Positions 1 to 6,375 of a stretch of 6,741 bases of DNA are shown here, one piece after another. Below the pieces are notes generated by a model. The model saw only the letters and a program-made list of their open reading frames with translations. It did no database searches and was not told where the DNA came from. The stretch covers positions 1 to 6,741 of the forward strand of contig CABSQC010000063.1 of the NCBI GenBank assembly GCA_902479835.1. The letters are read 5' to 3'. The stretch's first letter is position 1. Each line of letters opens with the position of its first letter. Origin of the DNA: an uncultured Streptococcus sp. Its GTDB lineage: Bacteria > Bacillota > Bacilli > Lactobacillales > Streptococcaceae. The translations under genes and the position numbers were made by a program.

Positions 1-15
1 CTTTTCATCAAAGGC

Positions 16-1488
16 TTATTTTCGTTTAAAGGAGCCCATAATTAGCTTAGCGATCTCACGCGCAATCGTCCGGAATAAGGAACTCAAGAAGGAATCCTTA
101 GCTTTTTCAAGACTGGATTTTCTTGGGCGACCTGGACTGCGTTTTTGCTCTGCTTTTTCCGCCGCAGCTCGTTCTTTTTCTGCTTCTTTTTGCTCTTCTT
201 CTTTTGCTTCCTTGCTTGCTTTAGCTGCTAATTTTTCATAGGCAGATTCCCGATCAATCGTCGTCGCATACTTTTGATGGAAAGGCGATGTTGTGATCAA
301 GGCCAATTGTTCACTCTCATTTAAGAGGTCAAAACTCGATTGAGGAGAGAGAATGTAAGCACGCTCAACCACACTAGGTTGCCCCTTCTCATTCAGGAAA
401 GAAACCAAGGCTTCCCCTGTCCCTAATTCTGTGATCACTGTTTCTGTATCAAAGTCTGGATTCGGACGAAAACTTTGGGCAGCCACCTTGATGGCCTTCA
501 TTTCTTTTGGTGTATAAGCTCGAAGCGCATGCTGCACACGATTTCCAAGCTGTGCCAAAACAGATTCTGGTAGATCTTGAGGATTTTGGGTAATAAAGTA
601 AATCCCTACACCCTTAGAACGAATCAGGCGCACGACCTGCTCGACCTTCTCAAGAAAGAGCTTGCTTGCATCCTTAAAGAGGAGATGGGCTTCATCAAAG
701 AAGAAAACCAGTTTTGGCTTTTCGGGATCCCCAACCTCGGGAAGTGTTTCAAAGAGGCGAGACAACATCCAAATTAAAAAGGTTGAATACAATTTTGGTG
801 AATGAAAGAGCTTTGTAGCCGAAAGAATATTGATATACCCACGCCCTGATGCATCGAGTTGCATAAAGTCATTTAAATCAAGTGCAGGCTCTCCGAAAAA
901 CTGATCCGCTCCTTCTTCTTCAAGAACTAAGAGGCTTCTTTGGATCGCACCGACAGATTGTTTGGTGATATTGCCATATTGAGCCGAATAGTCTGAACTG
1001 TGTTCATAGACTTCCTTTAAAAGGCTTTGCAGGTCCTTCAAATCAATCAAGGGCCAATCTTTCTCTTGGGCCACTTTAAAGACAATTGCGAGAATTCCTG
1101 ATTGGGTTTCATTCAAATCAAGTAGACGAGAAAGAAGCAATGACCCCATCCCTTCGACAGTCGCCCGAACAGGATGACCAGCTTGGCCAAAGACATCCCA
1201 CAATCGAACAGGGAAGGCTTGTGGCTCAAACGGATCTGTGATCCCAAGAAGCTTGTAGCGTTCTTCCAATTTTGGTGTCCATTGCCCGGCTTTGGCTAAG
1301 CCAGATAAATCTCCCTTGATATCAGCTAGAAAGACCGGAATGCCTTCTTTGCTTAATTTTTCTGTTAGAACCTTGAGCGTAACCGTTTTTCCTGTTCCTG
1401 TTGCACCTGCAATCAAGCCATGACGATTCAACATCCGCAAATAGATAGGCGTCTCAACGGCTCCTTTGGTAATAGTAATACTAGTCAT
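16..1488 (-). CDS. HerA/YjgR-like ATPase, DUF853 family (490 aa)
   Basis: Predicted cytoplasmic P-loop ATPase of the HerA/FtsK-like superfamily, closest to the DUF853 (E. coli YjgR) group. HerA proteins are hexameric DNA translocases; the substrate and role of the DUF853 branch are not established. Walker A is GATGTGKT at residues 28-35 and Walker B is LVFFFDEAH at about 260-268. The family stretch FITQNPQDLPESVLAQLGNR lies at about 298-317, followed by HALRAYTP at 320-327. The length is close to that of YjgR (about 500 aa), so the protein looks complete. The tail is unusual: residues about 412-450 are rich in Lys, Glu and Ala (probable coiled coil), followed by SPGRPRK (451-457), which resembles an AT-hook, and a final basic amphipathic helix. 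The ATG has GGGAG 7 nt upstream; the ATG 7 nt further upstream meets a stop after two codons. No NurA partner is present, and the sodA terminator separates it from sodA. The family call is firm, the function unknown. Confidence 0.9.
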   Translation of the reverse strand: MTSITITKGAVETPIYLRMLNRHGLIAGATGTGKTVTLKVLTEKLSKEGIPVFLADIKGDLSGLAKAGQWTPKLEERYKLLGITDPFEPQAFPVRLWDVFGQAGHPVRATVEGMGSLLLSRLLDLNETQSGILAIVFKVAQEKDWPLIDLKDLQSLLKEVYEHSSDYSAQYGNITKQSVGAIQRSLLVLEEEGADQFFGEPALDLNDFMQLDASGRGYINILSATKLFHSPKLYSTFLIWMLSRLFETLPEVGDPEKPKLVFFFDEAHLLFKDASKLFLEKVEQVVRLIRSKGVGIYFITQNPQDLPESVLAQLGNRVQHALRAYTPKEMKAIKVAAQSFRPNPDFDTETVITELGTGEALVSFLNEKGQPSVVERAYILSPQSSFDLLNESEQLALITTSPFHQKYATTIDRESAYEKLAAKASKEAKEEEQKEAEKERAAAEKAEQKRSPGRPRKSSLEKAKDSFLSSLFRTIAREIAKLIMGSFKRK

Positions 1489-1650
1489 TTCATTTCTCCC
1501 TGAATGTTTCAGTTTTCATTTTAAGGTTTATCTTTTCCTTGCCTAGGCCCTTCAAACCAGGCTTCAGACAAGTCAGACACACTCCTACTAGTGTATCATT
1601 TTCCTGACCAAACGCAAGAAATTATACTCCGATTTTCCAGATGCACATAA
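1489..1650 (-). promoter_or_regulatory. Promoter/leader region of the DUF853 ATPase gene
   Basis: This is the non-coding stretch between the sodA terminator and the ATPase gene. Two promoter candidates are visible on the minus strand. The first has TACACT (1590-1595) as -10, preceded by TG (extended -10), with TTGCGT (1612-1617) as -35 at 16 bp. The second is a perfect TATAAT (1621-1626) without a recognisable -35. Two hairpins follow. An 8-bp stem with a 6-nt loop (1576-1597, one G-T pair) overlaps the first -10. A GCCTGG/CCTAGGC stem with one bulged base lies at 1541-1562. A small CTGAA/TTCAG repeat (1500-1512) abuts the Shine-Dalgarno. None is followed by a T-run, so they are not terminators. 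I do not recognise a known riboswitch or T-box. The promoter is inferred; the repeats are seen directly. Confidence 0.45.
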
Positions 1651-1687
1651 AAAAATCTATAAGAGCCAATACTAGCTCTTATAGATT
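1649..1687 (-). terminator. Intrinsic terminator of sodA
   Basis: Arms AATCTATAAGAGC (1654-1666) and GCTCTTATAGATT (1675-1687) form a perfect 13-bp stem with an 8-nt loop. On the minus strand the stem runs into a 7-nt T-tract (A-run 1649-1655 on the plus strand). It starts 11 nt after the sodA stop codon. The plus-strand side lacks a clean T-run, so it should act in one direction only. It separates sodA from the ATPase gene. Confidence 0.93.
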
Positions 1688-1698
1688 CCTTCATTTTA

Positions 1699-2304
1699 CT
1701 ATTTTGCTGCTGCAAACAATTCATTCACTTTATTCCAGTTGATCACTGAGAAGAAAGCTTTGATGTAGTCAGGGCGTACGTTACGGTATTTCACGTAGTA
1801 AGCATGTTCCCAAACATCCAAACCAAGGATTGGTGTTTTACCTTCAGAGATTGGTGTATCTTGGTTTGCTGTTGAAGTGACTTCAAGTTTACCTTCTTTG
1901 TTGACAACCAACCATGCCCAGCCAGAACCAAAACGTGTCGTTGCTGCTGCTGTGAAGGCTGCTTTGAAGTCTTCAAATGAACCAAATGTAGCATCAATCG
2001 CTGCAGCAAGTTCTGCTGAAGGAGCTGTTTGTTCTGGAGTCATCAATTCCCAGAAAAGAGCGTGGTTCAAATGACCACCACCATTGTTGATCACAGCTTG
2101 GCGAATGTCAGCTGGAATGGATTCAACATCAGCTAACAAGCTTTCAAGGTCTTCTCCAATTTCAGGATGTTTTTCAAGAGCTGCATTCACATTGTTTACA
2201 TATGTTTGATGGTGTTTATCATGGTGCAAATGCATGGTTTCTTCATCGATATAAGGTTCCAATGCATCATAAGCATATGGTAATTCTGGTAAAATGATAG
2301 CCAT
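1699..2304 (-). CDS. sodA: Superoxide dismutase, Mn type (201 aa)
   Basis: Cytoplasmic Fe/Mn-family superoxide dismutase, converting superoxide to hydrogen peroxide and oxygen. The N-terminal helical hairpin domain opens with the classic [13 protein letters not shown] stretch (8-20). The four metal ligands are present: H27 (in LHHDKHH), H81 (in NHALFW), D163 and H167 (in LDVWEHAYY). Gly77 together with Gln148 (ANQDTP) is the pattern of Mn-type enzymes; iron SODs place the active-site Gln in the N-terminal domain instead. Some streptococcal members are cambialistic, so use of iron is not excluded. The length is normal for the family and nothing is truncated. The start is supported by GAGGA 7 nt upstream of the ATG. 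The gene has its own promoter and terminator, so it can be expressed alone; read-through from holA is possible because no terminator lies between them. In catalase-negative streptococci SodA is the main superoxide defence. Confidence 0.98.
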   Translation of the reverse strand: MAIILPELPYAYDALEPYIDEETMHLHHDKHHQTYVNNVNAALEKHPEIGEDLESLLADVESIPADIRQAVINNGGGHLNHALFWELMTPEQTAPSAELAAAIDATFGSFEDFKAAFTAAATTRFGSGWAWLVVNKEGKLEVTSTANQDTPISEGKTPILGLDVWEHAYYVKYRNVRPDYIKAFFSVINWNKVNELFAAAK

Positions 2305-2336
2305 TTTATGGTCCTCTTTTCTTTATTACTGACTTG

Positions 2337-2365
2337 ATGATAACGCAAACAGCTAAATTATTCAA
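2337..2365 (-). promoter_or_regulatory. sodA promoter
   Basis: On the minus strand TTGAAT (2360-2365) is the -35 and TATCAT (2337-2342) the -10, with a 17-bp spacer. They match the sigma-A consensus at 4/6 and 5/6 positions. The predicted start near 2330 gives a leader of about 25 nt carrying the Shine-Dalgarno. It is the best-scoring promoter I can see in the 88-bp holA-sodA gap. Confidence 0.75.
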
Positions 2366-2379
2366 CTAATCTGCTTGCG
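2344..2379 (-). repeat. Imperfect inverted repeat spanning the sodA promoter -35
   Basis: Arms CGCAAGCAG (2371-2379) and CTGTTTGCG (2344-2352), read on the minus strand, are inverted repeats of 9 bp with one G-T pair, separated by 18 nt. The -35 box lies between the arms, and the inner arm lies in the promoter spacer. No T-run follows, so a holA terminator is unlikely. A protein-binding operator is possible but inferred; no regulator is identified from the motif. Confidence 0.4.
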
Positions 2380-2386
2380 ATTTCAT
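2372..2386 (-). promoter_or_regulatory. Candidate cre (CcpA-binding) site upstream of sodA
   Basis: The minus-strand sequence ATGAAATCGCAAGCA fits every position of the relaxed Gram-positive cre consensus WTGNAANCGNWNNCW. It lies just upstream of the sodA -35, centred near -49 relative to the predicted start, and just after the holA stop codon. This position is compatible with CcpA activation or with weak repression. The second half is not strongly palindromic, so this is a sequence match only. Confidence 0.45.
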
Positions 2387-2392
2387 TCATCG

Positions 2393-3427
2393 TTAGACGC
2401 TATTCGCTACTTTCAACAGGGCCAAATCAAATAAGTAGTCTTTTTCATATGTTCCACTTTTAATCGCATAATCCGTCTCGATGAAGGTCATCATAGCTTG
2501 CTTCAAAAAGGACAGGGAAAGCCTGCGGCTATCCCGTAAGGCAAACTTCACCTGATAAGGATTGACCTTGCGTCCTGACAAGTCCGACAAGCTCGCTACA
2601 ATTTGGCTTTCGGATTGGCCTTCTTCTGAGAAAATTTTAACTTGAGAAAACATTCGGAATTGCCCCAACAAAATAGCGATCAATTTTATTTCATCTTCTC
2701 CTTGTAAGCGAAGATCCTTAACCAAATTCCGGGCTTGATCGATTTGGCGTTTGAGAATCATCTGTGTCAGATCAAAAATATTATCTTGCAAGGACTTTGG
2801 AACAACCTCCTCAATATCTTCGAGGGTAATCTGACCATCCTCTTTATAAGCCTGCAAAAGAGCGAGATTCTTCTGTAACTCTCCAAAATCATAGCCAGAT
2901 TTTAAGAGTAGTTGGTCCAAGGATTCGCCCACAAACTGCAGGCCCAATTCTTGGACTTGGCTTGCAAAATAGCGCTTTACCTCTTGCTCTTTAGGAGTCG
3001 CCGCTTCAATGATTTGGGCATCCCGTTTTAGGAGTTTGACCAAGCGACGCTTACTATCTAATTTCCCTTCTGCAAATATCAGCAAATGGGTCGATTCAGA
3101 AGGATTTTCCAGGTAGTTTTCAAATTGCTTCAGATCTTCATCTGTTAAATAGCGTTTTTTGGCAGTAGTCAGATCCAATAAGTGATCCAAAATCACAATT
3201 TTTTCATCAGCGAAAAAGGGAAGACTGACCAAATCCAGCTCTACCTCAGCATAGGAGGCTTCCTTCATATCAAAATAAGAATAATTCAAATCTGAGGGAT
3301 CATAGCCTATTTTTTTTAAAATGTCTTTTTTTAACCATTCAAATTGACCTACATCCTCGCCTGTCAAGACAAGAATAGAAGGCAGAGTTTGAACCGTCAG
3401 ATGTTTAGTGTCGGTAATTGCTTGCAT
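2393..3427 (-). CDS. holA: DNA polymerase III delta subunit (344 aa)
   Basis: Delta subunit of the clamp loader, which opens the beta sliding clamp (DnaN) and works with the DnaX and delta-prime subunits at the replication fork. The fold is AAA+-like, but there is no Walker A motif, as expected for delta. Domains by family comparison: the clamp-contacting N-terminal domain (about 1-140) with SLPFFADEKIVIL at 68-80, a hydrophobic segment corresponding to the beta-wedge region; a lid domain (about 141-212); and a C-terminal collar domain (about 213-344) beginning DNIFDLTQ at 215-222. Family signatures NPYQVKFA (289-296) and DYAIKSG (319-325) are present. The length is typical. The start ATG has a modest purine-rich site (AAGAGAG) just upstream and lies 23 bp after the DUF805 stop, so co-transcription with that gene is likely. 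Two A-rich Lys-Lys runs occur at codons 33-34 and 38-39. Confidence 0.95.
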   Translation of the reverse strand: MQAITDTKHLTVQTLPSILVLTGEDVGQFEWLKKDILKKIGYDPSDLNYSYFDMKEASYAEVELDLVSLPFFADEKIVILDHLLDLTTAKKRYLTDEDLKQFENYLENPSESTHLLIFAEGKLDSKRRLVKLLKRDAQIIEAATPKEQEVKRYFASQVQELGLQFVGESLDQLLLKSGYDFGELQKNLALLQAYKEDGQITLEDIEEVVPKSLQDNIFDLTQMILKRQIDQARNLVKDLRLQGEDEIKLIAILLGQFRMFSQVKIFSEEGQSESQIVASLSDLSGRKVNPYQVKFALRDSRRLSLSFLKQAMMTFIETDYAIKSGTYEKDYLFDLALLKVANSV

Positions 3428-3450
3428 GAAACTCTCTTATCTTTATCCGT

Positions 3451-4053
3451 TTAGTGGATTTCGTGTTCAGCAGCCATTTTTTGTTCCAATGGTGGTTTTT
3501 CGTCGGACAAATCTGGAGCTGCTACAAAATTAGGAATTTGCTCAAACGAGTTGCCTCCAAAGCTTCCTTCTGTCGCTGTGACCTGTGGTTCAGAAGATAC
3601 TCCCATAGGAGTTTCTACTGGTTGTGGGAAGGTATTTTTTCCTGGAAGCATCATGAGAATCAAGAGAGAAATAACTGTAATCACCCAGAGAAATAGGAAA
3701 ATATCTAGACCCGTCAACAAATAGAGCAGAACCGGACCAAGGTTCAAAAAGATCCAAGACCAATGGATCCCAGCATCCCGCAAGCGACGCACACAAATGG
3801 CTTGACTGGGTACCAAAATGAGGAAGTAAAAGAATGCTAAGAAAGCGAGCGCCCATAAACCTGTCTTAGAATGAACAGTTGAAAAATTGAGCGTTTCTTG
3901 AGCATTTTGATGGGATAAAGAGGTCACGATGTAAAAAACCCAAAGAGGCAACGAAATCAGGGAATTCCAGAAAAAAGCTAGCCAAAAATGGGCCCGACTG
4001 GTCTTACTTGAAAAATCTGCATACTGTATCCAAAATTGCTTAAATGCGTTCAT
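3451..4053 (-). CDS. DUF805 family membrane protein (200 aa)
   Basis: Small integral membrane protein of the DUF805 family, whose function is unknown. The N-terminus has the family hallmark of an aromatic-rich segment before the first helix (FWIQYADFSSKTSRAHFW, 7-24). The second hallmark, RRLRDAGIHWSW (89-100), corresponds to the usual RRLHDxGxSGWW. Hydrophobic segments lie at about 24-47, 64-85, 99-114 and 116-136, giving about four membrane helices. Residues about 137-200 form a hydrophilic tail rich in Pro, Ser and Glu, longer than the core fold requires, and ending in a His/Glu-containing stretch. The ATG has AAAGG 9 nt upstream. A promoter sits in the 75-bp gap after comEC, and holA follows after 23 bp, so the pair is probably one transcript. 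Location beside competence and replication genes does not by itself show a role in either. There is no signal-peptide cleavage site I would trust. Confidence 0.85.
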   Translation of the reverse strand: MNAFKQFWIQYADFSSKTSRAHFWLAFFWNSLISLPLWVFYIVTSLSHQNAQETLNFSTVHSKTGLWALAFLAFFYFLILVPSQAICVRRLRDAGIHWSWIFLNLGPVLLYLLTGLDIFLFLWVITVISLLILMMLPGKNTFPQPVETPMGVSSEPQVTATEGSFGGNSFEQIPNFVAAPDLSDEKPPLEQKMAAEHEIH

Positions 4054-4085
4054 ACGATTCTACCTTTACATTGATTTCACTTTCT

Positions 4086-4114
4086 ATAATAGCAATTTTC
4101 AGCATAGAAAGCAA
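4086..4114 (-). promoter_or_regulatory. Extended -10 promoter for DUF805-holA
   Basis: On the minus strand TTGCTT (4109-4114) is a partial -35, and TATTAT (4086-4091) is a 5/6 -10 with 17-bp spacing. The -10 is preceded by TGC, making TGCTATTAT, an extended -10 as is common in streptococci. Predicted initiation near 4079 leaves a leader of about 25 nt. It would uncouple holA expression from competence-induced comEA-comEC transcription. I see no terminator after comEC. Confidence 0.65.
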
Positions 4115-4128
4115 ACCTCTCCTCGTCT

Positions 4129-6375
4129 CTAGCGGACCGTTTCTACCCTCCAATGGTCCCATCCAATCAAGCGAATCGCTCCCCTTTCATCGGTACGAAG
4201 ATAAGAAATAGAGCGTTCCTCTAGACGATCGAGTAATTCTTTATGGGGATGCTGGTAGCGATTTTTCTTTCCAACAGAGATCAAGGCCAACTGAGGATGT
4301 AACTGGTCTAAAAACACATCACTAGAGGAACCTTTCGATCCGTGGTGGCCTACTTTCAAAACATCCACTTGTAATTGGGGATAGTTTCCCAATAGTTTTT
4401 TCTCCCCAGCTTCTTCCAGATCACCTGTAAACAAAAACCGTTTCTGATAAAACTGCCCATAGAGGACAATCGAATCATTATTTTTGCCATCCCCCACTTC
4501 ATCAGGAGATAATACTTCGAGATGATGATCAAAAATAGGAAGTTGATCCCCTCTTTGGACTACTTTAATCGGACTATGAAGCTGTTTCAATTTCTCTCGA
4601 AATTGAGAATTAGTTAGACTACCTGGACTGACATACACTTTTTTAACTGGGATTTGTTTGGCAACCTCCACCATATCTCCCATATGGTCCTGGTCTGTAT
4701 GAGTCAAGACTAAAGCATCGAGTTTTCCAACACCTCGACTCTTGAGATAGGGAATCAAGGTTTTATCCGCATTGGCAGATTGACTGCGCTCTTGCCACTT
4801 GTCTCCACTTTTAAAAGTGACGCGTCCTCCGACATCTATCAAAATGGTTCTTCCTCTCCAATCGCGTAAAAAGATACTGTCTCCTTGACCGATATCCACC
4901 ATGGTGATCTCATTTTCTAAAGGATGCTTGGTCCAACAAAAGAGGAACAGAATCAAACCGCACAACAAAATACGAAGGCCTTTTTGTTTCCGAGTATCGT
5001 AGAAGATTCCCAAAAGAAGCAAGAGCACAACTAAAGCTAGTCCTGACGGCTGACCAAATACCAAAGGTAAAGATGTAATCTTTGCAATCCAGCGAATACA
5101 CTCTTCTATGAGTAGAAAGAAACTATTAAAAATCGTAAGCGGCTTTAGAATCGATAGGATAAATAGCACTGTTAACCCTGGAAGGAGAACAAGATCAAAC
5201 AAGAAAGAAAAGAGGAAGGTTAAAGGGAGTGACCATGGTTGAAAGACACTAAAATAATAGGTCAAAAGGGGCAAGATCCCCAGACTAATCCAGAAACTTT
5301 CCACTAGCACCTTTTTAATTCCTGAATAAGAATTAGTATCTACCAAGGTCAAAATAAAGGCATAGGCACAACTCAAGACGCCTCCAGCTGTCAGGAGAAA
5401 CTTGGGCATGAGAATCATTAAGAGCATCAAGGTCATCGCCATATTTTCCATCCCTCGGATGCCCTTTTGAGAGAGGATCTTCTGCAAGAGACTGCGAACC
5501 ACTGAAACAGAAAAACCTGTCAAGCCAGCATAGACCAAAGAGATTGGAACCATCAAAATATCGACTGTTTCTTGCAAGATTCCTAGACGTAAGAGAGCTT
5601 TCCGGATCCCATTGATGAAAAAACCGACCTGCATACCAGATAAGGCGAATAAATGGATGATTCCTAAACTCGTGTAAAGCTGGTCCATCTCTTCAAAATC
5701 CGTATCTAAATAACCAAAAAGAAGGCCGGTCATATACTGGTTCATTGGCTGTGGAAAGTGATCCTTGCTCCAAACAATGGCTTGGCGCCTCCATTGAGAT
5801 AGCCAATCGAAAACATTCCACGTTTGGATGGGAAGCGCAGATTGGATCGTTTCAATTCTAATTTGGTGATATATTCCCTGAGTCTTCAAATAAGCTCGAT
5901 AGTCAAAACCTCTAAAATTTCGCTGCCCTTCTGGCTCTTCTAAGACACCCTTATACGTCAAATCCAGCAAGTGGATTTGATTTTGCCACTGCTGTTTTTC
6001 TTTCTCAGATTTCAAGGTGTAAAAAACTTGGTAGGTGCTACCCTGATCTTTAGCGCGAAAAGACAGGGCATCTCCATTAACCTTGATGGTATCTGGGATC
6101 AGATGTAAATGGGCTGGGGACCGACTTTCGACTTGTTTTGGATGATCCTGGGCTCGCTGAAAAACAAAAAAGACCGCAAAACAAAGAGTTGCTAAAACAA
6201 GACGCAACAAACTTGAGCGATCCTCCTTATAGTGATGAACCACTAAACATATCACCACTACTAGACCGCTGATCGAAAGCCAAGATGGTTGATAAACACT
6301 AAAATACAACCAAAGAAGTAAAAAAGCGAGGTGTACAAGCGAAAAAGGGAGCTCTTTAATCCACCGTGAAAGCAT
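4129..6375 (-). CDS. comEC: Competence DNA-uptake channel ComEC (748 aa)
   Basis: Polytopic membrane protein that carries single-stranded DNA across the membrane during transformation (CelB in pneumococcal naming). Hydrophobic segments at about 10-28, 32-47 and 56-73 precede an extracellular OB-fold-like region (about 80-185). The competence channel domain spans about 210-465 and carries the signature HLFALSGMQVGFF (241-253). After another helix (467-481) comes a metallo-beta-lactamase-like domain (about 488-748) with VDIGQGDS (493-500), THTDQDHMGD (558-567), TGDLE (650-654), VGHHGSKGSSS (675-685) and YQHPHKELL (707-715). This domain is proposed to degrade the non-transported strand, and its motif set appears intact. 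The length matches streptococcal CelB. No cysteine is present in the OB region, so the disulfide described for B. subtilis ComEC there cannot form. The start codon lies inside comEA (20-bp overlap) with GGAGA 9 nt upstream, consistent with translational coupling. Expression is expected from the comEA promoter outside the window. Confidence 0.96.
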   Translation of the reverse strand: MLSRWIKELPFSLVHLAFLLLWLYFSVYQPSWLSISGLVVVICLVVHHYKEDRSSLLRLVLATLCFAVFFVFQRAQDHPKQVESRSPAHLHLIPDTIKVNGDALSFRAKDQGSTYQVFYTLKSEKEKQQWQNQIHLLDLTYKGVLEEPEGQRNFRGFDYRAYLKTQGIYHQIRIETIQSALPIQTWNVFDWLSQWRRQAIVWSKDHFPQPMNQYMTGLLFGYLDTDFEEMDQLYTSLGIIHLFALSGMQVGFFINGIRKALLRLGILQETVDILMVPISLVYAGLTGFSVSVVRSLLQKILSQKGIRGMENMAMTLMLLMILMPKFLLTAGGVLSCAYAFILTLVDTNSYSGIKKVLVESFWISLGILPLLTYYFSVFQPWSLPLTFLFSFLFDLVLLPGLTVLFILSILKPLTIFNSFFLLIEECIRWIAKITSLPLVFGQPSGLALVVLLLLLGIFYDTRKQKGLRILLCGLILFLFCWTKHPLENEITMVDIGQGDSIFLRDWRGRTILIDVGGRVTFKSGDKWQERSQSANADKTLIPYLKSRGVGKLDALVLTHTDQDHMGDMVEVAKQIPVKKVYVSPGSLTNSQFREKLKQLHSPIKVVQRGDQLPIFDHHLEVLSPDEVGDGKNNDSIVLYGQFYQKRFLFTGDLEEAGEKKLLGNYPQLQVDVLKVGHHGSKGSSSDVFLDQLHPQLALISVGKKNRYQHPHKELLDRLEERSISYLRTDERGAIRLIGWDHWRVETVR

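Noticed and set aside
577..777. Plus-strand open frame of 66 codons
   Set aside because: It lies wholly inside the ATPase gene on the opposite strand, including its Walker B region; it has no recognisable domain.
1877..2074. Plus-strand open frame opposite sodA
   Set aside because: It is antisense to a highly conserved enzyme core; its Ala/Ser-rich composition mirrors the SodA codons.
2343..2377. PerR-type box in the sodA promoter
   Set aside because: The AT-rich stretch between the dyad arms matches the 7-1-7 PerR consensus at only about half of its positions.
3454..3696. Plus-strand open frame opposite the DUF805 gene
   Set aside because: It is Trp/Phe/Cys-rich with no family resemblance, which is typical of a complementary-strand shadow.
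4054..4128. ComX-dependent cin-box before the DUF805 gene
   Set aside because: No TACGAATA-like element is present; the visible promoter is of the sigma-A extended -10 type.
4115..4140. Terminator after comEC
   Set aside because: No stem-loop followed by a T-run can be drawn after the comEC stop; read-through into the DUF805 gene is possible.
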